From Pirellulales bacterium (GTDB taxonomy: Bacteria > Planctomycetota > Planctomycetia > Pirellulales > JAEUIK01), in the NCBI GenBank assembly GCA_019745975.1, contig JAIESQ010000019.1, positions 62,001-126,000 of the forward strand: 64,000 nt of DNA. Direction: 5' to 3'. Under the pieces are notes generated by a model, which was given only the letters and a program-made list of their open reading frames with translations, was not told where the DNA came from and made no database searches. The position numbers were made by a program, and so were the translations under genes. Shown here one piece after another: positions 17,429 through 26,671 of this stretch (positions are counted from its first letter, which is position 1; every line of letters starts with the position of its first letter).

Positions 17429-18580
17429 GTGTTCTCCAGACTTCGCGACGCCTTGCGATCTGATTTGGAAACTCCGCGACACGAGCGGCCGTGGGGGACT
17501 GGTTGGATCAGCGGTGTCGCCGGGTTGTTGCTGGCCTGCGCCGGGCTGTTCTTCGTGCTGGAGCTGCACTTTCCGGCACAACTAACGCTGCCGCCGTTGC
17601 GCGAGTCGTACGGCTCGGCATGGTTCCGCATTGGCTTGCACCTCTTGCTCTTGGCGGCGTTCACGCTCTCGGCAGTGAGCCTGATCCTGCGCACGAACAA
17701 GGTTTTAGGGCTGACGGCGATGGTGATCACGCTGGCCGCCACGGCACTGGGGGGCTCGCGAGTCGATTCGCCTGAGGTTGGCGAAAGCGGTGTCTACCTG
17801 GGGCTCGATTGGTTCGTGCTCAACCTGGCCTTCACGGGGCTGTTGTTTGTGCCGCTCGAAAGGCTGTTTCCGCGGCGGCGCGAGCAGCAGTTGTTCCGTG
17901 CCGAGTGGCGCGAGGACCTGTTCTATTATCTAGTGAGCAGCCTGTTCGCGCAGGTGCTCACGCTGATTTCGATGGCCCCGACCACGGCGATCCTTGCCCA
18001 CACCCGGTGGACCGAACTGCGCGCCTGGGTTGGCGGGCAGTGGGTGTGGCTACAGGTGCTCGAAATCATGTTCCTCACGGATCTCGTGCAATACTGGGTC
18101 CACCGCATGTTCCACCAGGTGCCGGCGCTGTGGGAATTCCACGCCGTGCATCATTCGGCCACGAGCCTGGACTGGATGGCCAGCGCCCGGATGCACGTGC
18201 TGGAGATCATCGTGTTGCGCGGGACGACGGTCATCCCGATGTTCGTGCTGGGATTCACTGAGGTGGCGATTTACGCCTACCTGCTCTTGGTCTATCTGTA
18301 TTCGAGCCTGGTGCACGCCAATGTCGGTTGGAACTTCAATCGCATCGGCTGGCTGGTGGTGACGCCGCGCTTCCATCACTGGCATCACGGCATTGACCGC
18401 GAGGCGATCGACGTGAACTTCGCGATCCACTTTCCACTATTCGACCGCTTGTTTGGCACGTACTATCTGCCGCGTGACGCGTGGCCCAGCGGCTATGGCG
18501 TCGGCGGCCACCCAGTGCCGCGCGGCTATTGGCAGCAGTTCTTGCATCCATTTCGCCGAAAGACTCGATCGAATGATTGA
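17429..18580 (+). CDS. Fatty acid hydroxylase / sterol desaturase family membrane protein
   Basis: A di-iron membrane oxygenase of the FA_hydroxylase superfamily. The three histidine boxes are present: HRMFH, HAVHH and HHWHH, with more His (VHANVGWNFN) between. Four to six membrane helices lie before and around them (TGWISGVAGLLLACAGLFF, IGLHLLLLAAFTLSAVSLIL). GTG at 17429 was chosen because GAAGGAC stands before it; an open frame extends 33 codons further without support. The last codons overlap the next gene. Possible substrates are hopanoids, sterols, carotenoids or fatty acids; the sequence does not decide. Confidence 0.85.
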   Translation: MFSRLRDALRSDLETPRHERPWGTGWISGVAGLLLACAGLFFVLELHFPAQLTLPPLRESYGSAWFRIGLHLLLLAAFTLSAVSLILRTNKVLGLTAMVITLAATALGGSRVDSPEVGESGVYLGLDWFVLNLAFTGLLFVPLERLFPRRREQQLFRAEWREDLFYYLVSSLFAQVLTLISMAPTTAILAHTRWTELRAWVGGQWVWLQVLEIMFLTDLVQYWVHRMFHQVPALWEFHAVHHSATSLDWMASARMHVLEIIVLRGTTVIPMFVLGFTEVAIYAYLLLVYLYSSLVHANVGWNFNRIGWLVVTPRFHHWHHGIDREAIDVNFAIHFPLFDRLFGTYYLPRDAWPSGYGVGGHPVPRGYWQQFLHPFRRKTRSND

Positions 18581-19037
18581 AACACCTCAGATTACTGATT
18601 TGCCCGCGCGCCAGACCGCCACGATCCGCCTCACGATCCCAAGCGATCAGATTCAGCAGGAGATGGGCCCCGCCATCGGCGAGGTGATGCAGGCCATCGC
18701 GGCGCAGGGGATCGCCCCGACCGGACCGGTCTTTTCGCATCACTTCAAGATGAGCCCGGACCAATTCGACTTTGAGGTTGGCGTGCCGGTCCGCAGACCA
18801 GTGGCGCCGGCGGGCCGCGTGGAGCCGAGCAATCTGCCAGCCGCGCGGGTGGCGCGAACGGTTTATCGCGGAGGCTACGAAGGACTCGGCGGTGCCTGGG
18901 GCGAGTTCCATGCCTGGATCGGGGCCAATGGCCATCGGCCTGCGGCCAACCTGTGGGAGTTCTATGCCTAGGGCCCCGAGTCGAGCTCGAATCCCGCCGA
19001 CTGGCAGACGGAACTGAATCAGCCGCTGGATTCCTAA
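18573..19037 (+). pseudogene. GyrI-like effector-binding domain protein with amber stop
   Basis: Starting at an ATG inside the end of the desaturase gene, the protein reads TPQITDLPARQTATIRLTIP ... FEVGVPVRRPV ... YRGGYEGLGGAWGEFHAWI and NLWEFYA, the fold of AraC effector-binding/GyrI-like small-molecule sensors. A TAG at 18969-18971 ends it at 132 residues. In the same frame the family's conserved end follows at once: GPESSSNPADWQTELNQPL and a TAA at 19035-19037. The amber therefore removes the last ~21 residues, including the strand that closes the domain. It is either a recent nonsense mutation or a site of readthrough; no frameshift is needed to restore the gene. Confidence 0.7.
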
Positions 19038-19189
19038 GCGCACAGCGGCCAGTCTTGACGCACGCAGCTTTTGTCCCTTCAGGCGAATTCGTTGGCAAAT
19101 GGTTTGTTAGCTAATATGATTGCCGGTTAGCCGATAGCTAGCTTGGCGGATCAATCAAGCAACTCCTTGGCAAACAGATAGGGAAAGCC

Positions 19190-20608
19190 ATGCGCGGCCT
19201 TGCTTTGTGTCGCCTACTGCGTCGTGTCTCGCAGCCTGCTAGCCAGGTCCTGATCGCGATCGCGTTGCTGACCGGCGCGGCGGTGTCTGCCGTAGCCGGC
19301 GATCTCGAAGTTCCCGACCCTGGGCTGTCGCCGGCCGAGCGGGGCTACTGGTTTCTTCTTAATCGCCCCTATTTCAACAGCGATTTCAAGGAAGCCACGT
19401 TCGACGAACTGTGGACGGTGTGGGAAGAACCCGTCCGTAGCGAAGCCGAAAAGGCCGACGGCACCACGCGGCGCAAGCTGGCGCTGTCGCGCTATGGACT
19501 GATGGAACTCCCCGCGCGCGGGTCGAACGTGCCGCTGCAGTACGTCGCCGCGTCTAATGGCGGGTGGGTGACCAATTGCTTTTCGTGCCATGGTGGCAAG
19601 GTCGCAGGACGCGTGATCCCGGGCCTGCCGAATAGTCACGTGGCGCTTGAGAACATGCGCGAGGACTTGTATCGCTACCTGGAAAAGCATGGGCGGCTTG
19701 ATGAGTTGGCCGATAGCGGCATGCCAGGCGTGCCACTGGGGGGCTCGAACGGCACGACCAATTCGGTGATTTTCGGCATCGCGCTCGGCTCGCAGCGCGA
19801 CTTGCTGTTGAACTACGTGCCCCGCAAGACCTTCCCCAAAATGCTGCACCACGACCACGATGCTCCGCCGTGGTGGAACGTCAAGCACAAGAAGATGCTC
19901 TACGCCGACGGCTTCGCCCCCAAGGCGCACCGGGCGTTGATGCCCTTCCTGATGCTGCCGCAGACCGGGCCCGAGAAGTTCAAAGCCTGGGAGCCAGACT
20001 TCAAGGACATTCTGGCGTACATCGAGTCGATCGAGGCGCCCGAGTATCCGTTTAGTATCGATCGTGATCTGGCCGCGCGTGGGCAGGTTGCATTCAACCG
20101 CGTGTGCGCCGAGTGCCATGGGACGTATGGTGAGGGAGGCGAGTATCCCGAACGCAACGTCGATATCGAAGAAGTCGCGACCGACCCGCTGCGGTTTCAG
20201 GCGCTCTCCCCGTTGGCGCGTGGCGGGCATCAGATCAGTTGGTTCGGTGAACATGGCAAACATAAGGTAAATCAGTACCCGGCCGGCTACGTCGCGCCCC
20301 CCTTGGATGGGGTCTGGGCCAGCGGTCCGTATCTGCACAATGGCTCGGTGCCCACTTTGTGGCACCTGTTCCATGCCGACAAGCGGCCGGTCGTTTGGAC
20401 GCGCAGCGAGGATGGTTACGATCCGGCGCGCGTCGGCGTCGAGGTGACTGAACTGGCCGACGTGCCAGCCGAGGCCGATCTGCCGGTCGAAAGACGCCGC
20501 TACTTCGACACCCGCATTCCGGGCAAAAGTGCGGCGGGGCACGAGTTCCCCGAGCAACTGAACGAGGACGAAAAGACGGCGGTGATCGAGTATTTGAAGA
20601 CGTTGTAG
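19190..20608 (+). CDS. Secreted di-haem cytochrome c
   Basis: A 472-residue exported protein with a signal peptide (VLIAIALLTGAAVSAVAG) and two haem-binding motifs, CFSCH near residue 126 and CAECH near 306. The C-terminal half (PPLDGVWASGPYLHNGSVPTL) is the conserved pattern of DHOR/CcP-like cytochromes, in which a Met or His in the 'GPYLHNGS' region can ligate or face the haem. Such proteins act in the periplasm in electron transfer or peroxide handling. The gene has its own 150-bp upstream region and converges on the next gene with a 48-bp gap. Confidence 0.87.
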   Translation: MRGLALCRLLRRVSQPASQVLIAIALLTGAAVSAVAGDLEVPDPGLSPAERGYWFLLNRPYFNSDFKEATFDELWTVWEEPVRSEAEKADGTTRRKLALSRYGLMELPARGSNVPLQYVAASNGGWVTNCFSCHGGKVAGRVIPGLPNSHVALENMREDLYRYLEKHGRLDELADSGMPGVPLGGSNGTTNSVIFGIALGSQRDLLLNYVPRKTFPKMLHHDHDAPPWWNVKHKKMLYADGFAPKAHRALMPFLMLPQTGPEKFKAWEPDFKDILAYIESIEAPEYPFSIDRDLAARGQVAFNRVCAECHGTYGEGGEYPERNVDIEEVATDPLRFQALSPLARGGHQISWFGEHGKHKVNQYPAGYVAPPLDGVWASGPYLHNGSVPTLWHLFHADKRPVVWTRSEDGYDPARVGVEVTELADVPAEADLPVERRRYFDTRIPGKSAAGHEFPEQLNEDEKTAVIEYLKTL

Positions 20609-20656
20609 GGCGGCGGACCTCCTTTCGATTGCTCGATTCGGCGGCGAAGTAACGCT

Positions 20657-22030
20657 TCAATTCGCCTCGCGCGCGACCTGGGCCGTTTGCTTTTCCGGCG
20701 GAGGGTCGTAGCCGTCGTAGGCGTCGCTCTTGAGCCCGTACCATGGGTCGTCGAGCGGTGACAGGAAAACCTCGGCGTAGCACCAGCGGGTGAAGTCGGC
20801 CAGCGGCAGCTTGAGCGGTTCCGTGTTGCTTAGGTATTCGTGAATGCGGTAGTGCAGCGCGAATTCGTTGTAGACGCCGTCGATCGCGCGGTTGCGACTG
20901 AACTCCATCAAGGCGATGTTGGCGACCAGTGGGGCTTCAACGTCGAACTTCGGAAGCGCAACGCGATTGGCGCGCTCGGCGCGCCGCAGGCCGGGCGCGA
21001 CCACGCGCATGGCCTCGTCGTCAGCTTGCAAATGCTCGAAGTGGCGCGTGGCAAGCGCGCTCCAGATACGCCAATTCGGGTCTGGCAGTGGATCGGCCGA
21101 ATAGATCACGTCACGACGAACGGCAACTCGTGGAACAATATCGGCTGGAGTCGCCGGCGATTGCCCAGTTGGAAATTCGATTACCAGCTCGGGCGGGACT
21201 CGCGCAAGTAGCTCGGCGGCGCCGCTGAGACGCCCGGCCTTTGGGCCCAACAATTCCAGGTCTTGTTTCAAGCGAGCGTCGGCATCGCTGCGCTGCCGCT
21301 GGTGATACTCGGTCACCTGCCTGCAATAGTGCGGGCTGGCGAGCGCACCACATCGGGCCGCGGCCTCTTGCGCCGGACCCAACAGCGACAGGAACTGCTC
21401 TGGCCCGTACAGCCCCGGCAGGGCATCGACCAGGCGGCCGTGGCAATCGAGGACATAGTGCACGCTATTGCCGGTGATCGTCCGCTTGAGCTTGCGGCCG
21501 TCGCCGAAGTCGATCGTCACCGTCGGCACGGGGCGGACCGATTCCCAGTGCAAGACGAAGTTCTCGCGCAAGAAGTCGCCAACCGCCGCGCTGGGGTAAA
21601 GCGTCTTACGAAAATAGCGACTATTCGCACAACTGTGCTCGTCGGTCAGTCGGCCGAGCAGCCGCAATGAGAGAATCGGCTTGCCCGCCTTCGCGGCGGC
21701 AGATTTTGCGACTTCGAGATCGGTATACCAGTACAAGCGCGAAGCCCAGGCGTCGCGCTGGCCGGCCACGGCGTCGACCAGAGCTTTCCAATCGCGCAGG
21801 GCAGCCGCGCGATCGCCGGACATATTCAAATCGGCCTGCCGCTTGAACGCGGCGGTCAGACCCACGGGGCCCATTGCCCGGAGGCGCGCTGCCTCGCGGG
21901 CAATTTCTGGCGATGGCGTTTCGGCAGCGCTGTCGCTCGCTCCTCGCCCGGCACCTGCGACTAAGAGACCAATCGTCGCTAGAATCGCCATTGCCATGCC
22001 GAGGGCCGACGCTACGACTAATCGCTTCAT
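20657..22030 (-). CDS. Membrane-anchored protein with thioredoxin-like domain
   Basis: A 457-residue protein with an N-terminal signal or anchor (LGMAMAILATIGLLVAGAG). Residues ~100-220 have the order of a thioredoxin-fold domain (AKSAAAKAGKPILSLRLLG, FLRENFVLHWESVRPVPTV, YVLDCHGRLVDALPGLYGP) but lack a CxxC pair, so redox activity is unlikely. The C-terminal third is unfamiliar. A longer frame starts at 22123, but the ATG at 22030 begins the signal peptide. Function unknown; conserved style suggests a planctomycete surface or periplasmic protein. Confidence 0.75.
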   Translation of the reverse strand: MKRLVVASALGMAMAILATIGLLVAGAGRGASDSAAETPSPEIAREAARLRAMGPVGLTAAFKRQADLNMSGDRAAALRDWKALVDAVAGQRDAWASRLYWYTDLEVAKSAAAKAGKPILSLRLLGRLTDEHSCANSRYFRKTLYPSAAVGDFLRENFVLHWESVRPVPTVTIDFGDGRKLKRTITGNSVHYVLDCHGRLVDALPGLYGPEQFLSLLGPAQEAAARCGALASPHYCRQVTEYHQRQRSDADARLKQDLELLGPKAGRLSGAAELLARVPPELVIEFPTGQSPATPADIVPRVAVRRDVIYSADPLPDPNWRIWSALATRHFEHLQADDEAMRVVAPGLRRAERANRVALPKFDVEAPLVANIALMEFSRNRAIDGVYNEFALHYRIHEYLSNTEPLKLPLADFTRWCYAEVFLSPLDDPWYGLKSDAYDGYDPPPEKQTAQVAREAN

Positions 22031-22203
22031 GGAAAGCCCTTTCGCGTAAGAACTGACGGAAAAGCACGAGCCGACTGACTGTCCATCATCTGTTTGACGC
22101 AACGGCAGGGGCGATGGTTTCATTCCCCCGCCAATAATCCTGGCCCCTTTCGACTAGATGGCCGCGGGCCGCGCGCCCCCCCCAGAATAAATTGTTCTGT
22201 AAT

Positions 22204-22346
22204 TTTGCGTTCGGGTGCGTCCGGGTGTTTTGATATTGGAGCGTAAATCGATTAGACGGCACAGCTTGGGACGTGGGTAACATCGCAAGATTTGCGTCCG
22301 GGTGATCGTCCGGTTTGCGTCCGGCGCGGTGTTTTGCGTCCGGGTG
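22204..22346 (+). repeat. Short direct repeats of TTTGCGTCCGGGTG
   Basis: Near-identical 14-bp units stand at 22204-22217 (one mismatch), 22291-22304 and 22333-22346, with partial units at 22217-22227 and 22314-22324. Spacing is irregular (no constant spacer), so this is not a CRISPR array. It lies in the 690-bp gene-free stretch between two divergent genes and could be a protein-binding cluster or decayed repeat. Confidence 0.55.
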
Positions 22347-22554
22347 GGACGACCCTCGCAACTCGGCCACAGCGCGCAGGGCGGACGCAGCTCTCCGCTG
22401 GGGACTCTGACACACGATTCAGTGAATCGCGAAGTCCCTGGGCCGAGATGCGTGAGGCTAGGCTGCAGACTCCAGACCGCAGGCTGCAGAAACGAAGCAG
22501 CCGCGCGTACCGCGATCCCGCGGCCGTGGGGCAAATCTGATTGTAGCGAGCGGT

Positions 22555-22593
22555 GGTCATTTGTAAACCATTATTATGGTCATTTTTGTAGAC
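22555..22593 (+). promoter_or_regulatory. AT-rich direct repeat, possible operator or promoter
   Basis: GGTCATTTGTAAACC (22555-22569) is echoed by GGTCATTTTTGTAGAC (22578-22593) at a 23-bp period, in a conspicuously AT-rich patch. It lies 130-170 bp ahead of the exported hydrolase gene. The two-turn period suits binding of a dimeric regulator to one face of the helix. No regulator of this kind is adjacent. Confidence 0.35.
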
Positions 22594-22721
22594 TTGTGTT
22601 TGGCGGCCCACGCCGCCCAGCAAATGTGACGGAGTCGCGCGAGCCAGGGCGTGGAGCAAGCTCGACTCGAGGTTCGCGCCCGCCAGCTCAATTAGCAGCA
22701 ATCGTGCAGCGCGGGAGAAGC

Positions 22722-23423
22722 ATGCGAAGCGTGGGTAATTGCTGCCGCGAACGCCTCCTGCTCGGCATTGCCACGGCGCTACTGCTCTGGGCAGGTTTTT
22801 CCGAGCCGCAGGTTCTTGCGATCGACTTGTCGTACGGATTGACTGGCTCGTACCTCGTCGGCAACCGCCAGGTGAGCGTGTCGCGCACTGCCGGCGGCAG
22901 CGGTTCGTTCGACGCGCTGGTGTACTATCCGGCTACCGCCACTGGTCTGAACACTCCGCTTGACCTCTCCGGTGGAATGTATCCCGTGGTGAGTTTCGCC
23001 CACGGCTACACAACCGTCACGGCCAACTCGCTGCCTGCGAGTCTCGCACAGCTTGCCAGCCACGGCTACATCGTCGTCGCGCCGCAATCGTACGAATCGG
23101 TCCTCGATGTCTTTGAAACTGAGGCGCTGGGACACGATCAGGCGTCGGCCTACAACTATCTGGTCACGCAAAGCAGTAAAGTGTCGTCCCCCTTCTATCA
23201 ACACGTGGAGACCACCGGTTTCGCCGCGATGGGACACTCGACGGGAGGCGCGGCTAGCATCTCCGAGGCATCACAAAACGCGGCGGTAAAGACCGTCGTC
23301 ACCTGGGCCGCACAGAACATGAACATTCCGGTTCAAGCGCCGGAGCAGATCGCCGACGTGCACGTCCCCGTGCAGTTGATCGCGGGCACGGCCGACACGA
23401 CCGTGAGTGCCTCGACAACGTGA
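22722..23423 (+). pseudogene. Exported alpha/beta hydrolase (chlorophyllase/PET-hydrolase-like), 3' truncated
   Basis: The product opens with a signal peptide (LLLGIATALLLWAGFSEPQVLA), then FDALVYYPATATG, VSFAHGYTTV and YIVVAPQSYES. The nucleophile elbow is MGHSTGGAAS and the acid-strand region is PVQLIAGTADTTV. Directly after that Asp-bearing strand the frame ends, before the catalytic His and the last ~60-100 residues expected for this family. The DNA that follows belongs to a different gene on the opposite strand. The enzyme lacks a complete catalytic triad and should be dead. Confidence 0.72.
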
Positions 23424-23429
23424 CGATGG

Positions 23430-23684
23430 CGCTGTTGTGCGTTGAGCGGTCGCCTCGATTGCAGTCGGAACGATCATCACCGGGCTGAACGCGATGTGGC
23501 CGACAATCTGGTTGTCGATCACGGCCACCAGCGAGATCGTCAGCCAACCGGCGCGGCGCAAGTCGGCGACAAGCTGGCTTTCAGCCGAAGTCGGAAATGT
23601 GGCCAGATGAACCTGGGTGATGGCCGCTTCGTCGCCGATCTGTTCGGCGCGTACCACAAGGGAGCGAGTCGCGGGATTGGGCAT
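23430..23684 (-). pseudogene. GNAT N-acetyltransferase, 3' truncated
   Basis: From an ATG at 23684 the minus strand reads SLVVRAEQIGDEAAITQVHL, FPTSAESQLVADLRRAGW, LVAVIDNQIVGHIAFSPVMI, the N-terminal half of a GNAT enzyme. The part with the acetyl-CoA loop is missing: past ~23475 the frame reads into unrelated sequence and then antisense through the broken hydrolase. Both genes end against each other at one junction, which points to a deletion that removed both 3' ends. Confidence 0.65.
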
Positions 23685-23794
23685 CGTGGAAACCAGTCGG
23701 CGCGAATCGCGCGCCGCGAATCGTCAGCCGATGTTCTTAAGCCAGCTTCGCCGACCAACGTCAGGACGTCCCCGAATTGAACCGCGGCGACCGC

Positions 23795-24361
23795 CTACTT
23801 CGGGCGTTTTCGCTTCTTGCCTGCCGGGGCGGCGGCTTGCTGCGCGGCTCCTCCAACCGCTTCGGCGCCAGCCGCGGCGGCAGGTTGCGCGGCAGGATCG
23901 GCAGCGCCAGCGGCTCGCTCTTTGGCGAGTGTCGACTTGGCGACACGGCGTTCGGCCTCGCTGAGTTTGCCGTCGCCATTGGCGTCGAAGCGCTTTAAGA
24001 GCGCATTGTGCTGAGCTTGTCGGCCGCGAGCGCCGGTGGAGGGCTGGGGGGGCGGAGCGTTGGCGGCCTTGGCCGCTTCGGCCTGGAGCTGCTGTATGTA
24101 AGCCTGCTGCTGCCGCTGGAGATACTTTTGGTACTGCTTCTGTTGCGGACTCATTCCGGAACGACCTCGCCCGCCGCGCGGAATGCGCCGCGAGCGGACG
24201 AGGTGAGTTTGCACGGCGCCATTCGAACGCGACGTAGTGACCGCGGCATTCAACTCGGCGAGAAGCCCGGGCCTCGCCGCCCAAGCCGCAGAATCGGAGC
24301 GCACCAAAAGTGAAGCAAGGGCCGCGATAAGTGTCACGGCCGTCCTGACTAGCGATCGCAT
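23795..24361 (-). CDS. Exported EF-hand-containing low-complexity protein
   Basis: A 188-residue protein with a signal peptide (LVRTAVTLIAALASLLV). A Gln-rich helical stretch (QQKQYQKYLQRQQQAYIQQL) precedes one EF-hand loop, DANGDGKLSEAE, which carries the Ca2+-ligand pattern D-x-N-x-D-x-K-x-x-x-x-E. The tail is Ala/Gly/Pro-rich and ends in KKRKRPK. Single EF-hands in planctomycete exported proteins are common and probably bind calcium at the cell surface. The upstream in-frame ATG at 24427 adds an unlikely front; the ATG at 24361 starts the signal peptide. Confidence 0.72.
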   Translation of the reverse strand: MRSLVRTAVTLIAALASLLVRSDSAAWAARPGLLAELNAAVTTSRSNGAVQTHLVRSRRIPRGGRGRSGMSPQQKQYQKYLQRQQQAYIQQLQAEAAKAANAPPPQPSTGARGRQAQHNALLKRFDANGDGKLSEAERRVAKSTLAKERAAGAADPAAQPAAAAGAEAVGGAAQQAAAPAGKKRKRPK

Positions 24362-24561
24362 AGCCACAAGTCGGTCCCCGTCGCCGGATAAGCCATCAAC
24401 AAGGTGCTGTCCGGATCCTTTACGCATTATAGCCGTGCACTCACGCGATAGTTATCGAAGTGCTCGGCGAATTGCTGCTGCGGTTTCGACCGCTGAAAAA
24501 AGGACAACCAGGACACAGTCCTTTCGGTGGCGGCGTTCATGGCCTGGGAGATGTGACTGCC

Positions 24562-25548
24562 TTAACCGGCGGCAGGCAATTGCACCTTGGCCAGGTAGAT
24601 GCTCGTCTTCCGTTCGTGCGAGGAGTAGTAGCTGATCCAGAGCAGCCCCTCGTGCAGCACCAGGCCGGCGTAACTGGTGTCGCCGGCGGTAGGAAGGGTA
24701 AGGAATTCGTCGAGCTTGCCTGCCGAAGGATCGATCCAGACGAGCGACGTGCGAACCCGACCGTCGTAGAGCCGCACCGCCGCGACAAAGCGCCCGTCGG
24801 GTAGCCGCAGCATTTGCGGCCCGCCGATCCGCACGCCCAGGTCTTTCCACTCCCATTGGGTGTACGGGGGCTGCGAGCTGCCCACGAGCCCGCGGTTCGG
24901 CTCACCGTCGCGCCGCAGCAGGCAGTAGGCGGTGTCGCCGGCGAAGACCAGCGAAGTCTCGTTCGGATAACCGACGTCGAAGAGCCGCTCGACGAGCGTG
25001 TCGAAGCGCTTGCCGTCGTCGCTGGCGTAGAGCTTGATGAATCGATTTTCCCCTGTGCCATAGCCGATGCTGTAAGCTTTGCGGTCGTGCCAGGTGACGC
25101 GCCATAGCCAGAAGTCGGGATCGCCGATTTCGTGTTTGTCGCTCCAAGTGCGACCATCCTTGGAGAACCAGGCCAGCGATTGGTGCGTGTGCCGCGAACG
25201 GTCGTGCAGCGCTTCGGCCCCGGTGAGCATCAGTTGACCGTCGGGAGTGACGGTGATCTTGGCGTCGCGCAGGTCGGAATTGGGCGACGTGATCAGGGCC
25301 GCCGACTCCCACGCCTGGCCATCGACCGACGTGATCACGCGCAGCGCGCCGTCGGGCGAGACATGCCGGGCCCCTTCGCGAAACACGCAAAACCAACGGT
25401 CGCCGAACCGCACCAGGTCGGTGAAGGCGTTGTGCGGCGCCTGATCCCAGATGCGCCGAGCCTCGATCAGCCGGGCAGGTTCGGCCGCGCGCAGCGCACT
25501 GCCGCACAGCAGACAGACGAGGAGCGACCAGCGCAGCATGGGAAACAC
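24562..25548 (-). CDS. Secreted sialidase-like beta-propeller protein
   Basis: A 328-residue protein with a signal peptide (LRWSLLVCLLCGSALRA). At least two Asp-box motifs of the sialidase fold are visible, SVDGQAWES and SKDGRTWSD, and a degenerate third, SDDGKRFDT. The blade order and an early FRE (CVFREGARH) suit the six-bladed exo-alpha-sialidase family. Substrate could be a sulfated or sialylated glycan, but many such planctomycete proteins are uncharacterised, so glycosidase activity is not assured. It stands alone, with its own promoter region shared with the divergent cdsA. Confidence 0.75.
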   Translation of the reverse strand: MFPMLRWSLLVCLLCGSALRAAEPARLIEARRIWDQAPHNAFTDLVRFGDRWFCVFREGARHVSPDGALRVITSVDGQAWESAALITSPNSDLRDAKITVTPDGQLMLTGAEALHDRSRHTHQSLAWFSKDGRTWSDKHEIGDPDFWLWRVTWHDRKAYSIGYGTGENRFIKLYASDDGKRFDTLVERLFDVGYPNETSLVFAGDTAYCLLRRDGEPNRGLVGSSQPPYTQWEWKDLGVRIGGPQMLRLPDGRFVAAVRLYDGRVRTSLVWIDPSAGKLDEFLTLPTAGDTSYAGLVLHEGLLWISYYSSHERKTSIYLAKVQLPAAG

Positions 25549-25747
25549 CTCGGAGCGACTCGTTGAAGTGCTGGTGAAGTAGGAGCGCTAAAATCGTGGC
25601 GGCAGACTATTGCAACCGCGCGCCGTGGTCAAAGTGGGTCGCTGTGCGATGGCCACGACTTGTACAGTTTGCAGTATCGTCGTCGCTTCGAGTCAGGTAC
25701 AAGGAGAGGCGATCAAGACTGCTTCGAAGTTTGCGAGTTGAGATGCC

Positions 25748-26671
25748 ATGCTCCGTTGGCGGCTAGCGCTGGGCACCACGTTCGTTGCCACGTTGGCGGC
25801 GCTGTGTTGGCTCGATGCGCGAGCCGAAACGCCAGGTACTTGGCTGATGCCGCTGGCGCTGGTGCTCGCGGTTCTTGGCACGCAAGAACTGCTTGGTATG
25901 TGGAGCGATCGACCGCAGCGGCCGCTCGGCCCCGCGGTCTATCTCGGCAACATCGCGATCGTGCTGGCCAATCTGGGAACGATCTGGCGACCAGTGATGT
26001 TTGGCCCGCTCGGCTGGCCGGCAATTGGCTTGGCACTCGCGACCATCCTGGTGTTCTGGGGCGAAATGGCGCGCTATACCCGTCCGGGTGGAGTCGCCGA
26101 ACGCCTTGGACTGGCGGCCTTGGCCCTGACGTACATCGGGTTGATGATCAGTTTTCTGGTGCAGTTGCGATTGCTGGGCCCCGGCGGAAGCTGGGGACTG
26201 GCGGCACTGGCCTCGCTGGTGCTGATCGTCAAGACGAGCGATATCGGAGCTTACACCGTCGGGCGGTTGTTCGGGCGGCACAAAATGGCCCCGGTCCTCA
26301 GCCCCGGTAAGACGTTGGAAGGCGCAGCGGGCGCGTTAGCAGCCGCGCTGCTGGCCGCTTGGGTATCTCAAGCGTGGCTGATCCCAGCGATCGTAACGGC
26401 CGGTGACGAGGCTGCCACCGCGCCCGGCGATTCGTCGTCAGCCGCATCCGTAGTCCCCGACTGGGGTTGGATCGTGGCGGGGCTGTCGTTGTGCGTGGTG
26501 GGAATAGTGGGTGACCTCGCCGAGTCGCTATTGAAACGCGACGCTGGCCGGAAGGATTCGAGCAACTGGATGCCGGGCTTTGGCGGGGTACTCGACCTGA
26601 TCGACTCCCTATTGCTGACGGCTCCCGTGGCGTACCTACTCTGGTCGGCCGATTTGATGGGGCCTCGCTGA
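25748..26671 (+). CDS. cdsA: Phosphatidate cytidylyltransferase CdsA
   Basis: Makes CDP-diacylglycerol from phosphatidic acid and CTP in the inner membrane. The 307-residue protein has about eight helices. The C-terminal signature is recognisable: SLLKRDAGRKDSSNWMPG, then FGGVLDLIDS. In most CdsA proteins the latter reads HGGxLDRxDS; here His is replaced by Phe and Arg by Leu. The metal-binding Asp residues remain. Either planctomycete CdsA tolerates this or the substrate differs. A short TAG-terminated stretch precedes the ATG, so the start at 25748 is secure. Confidence 0.88.
   Translation: MLRWRLALGTTFVATLAALCWLDARAETPGTWLMPLALVLAVLGTQELLGMWSDRPQRPLGPAVYLGNIAIVLANLGTIWRPVMFGPLGWPAIGLALATILVFWGEMARYTRPGGVAERLGLAALALTYIGLMISFLVQLRLLGPGGSWGLAALASLVLIVKTSDIGAYTVGRLFGRHKMAPVLSPGKTLEGAAGALAAALLAAWVSQAWLIPAIVTAGDEAATAPGDSSSAASVVPDWGWIVAGLSLCVVGIVGDLAESLLKRDAGRKDSSNWMPGFGGVLDLIDSLLLTAPVAYLLWSADLMGPR

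Noticed and set aside
19214-20557. 447-codon minus-strand frame opposite the cytochrome gene
   Set aside because: The plus strand has a signal peptide and two CxxCH motifs; the antisense product has no domain.
22204-22346. Possible CRISPR array
   Set aside because: Units are 14 bp, spacing is irregular and no cas gene is near.
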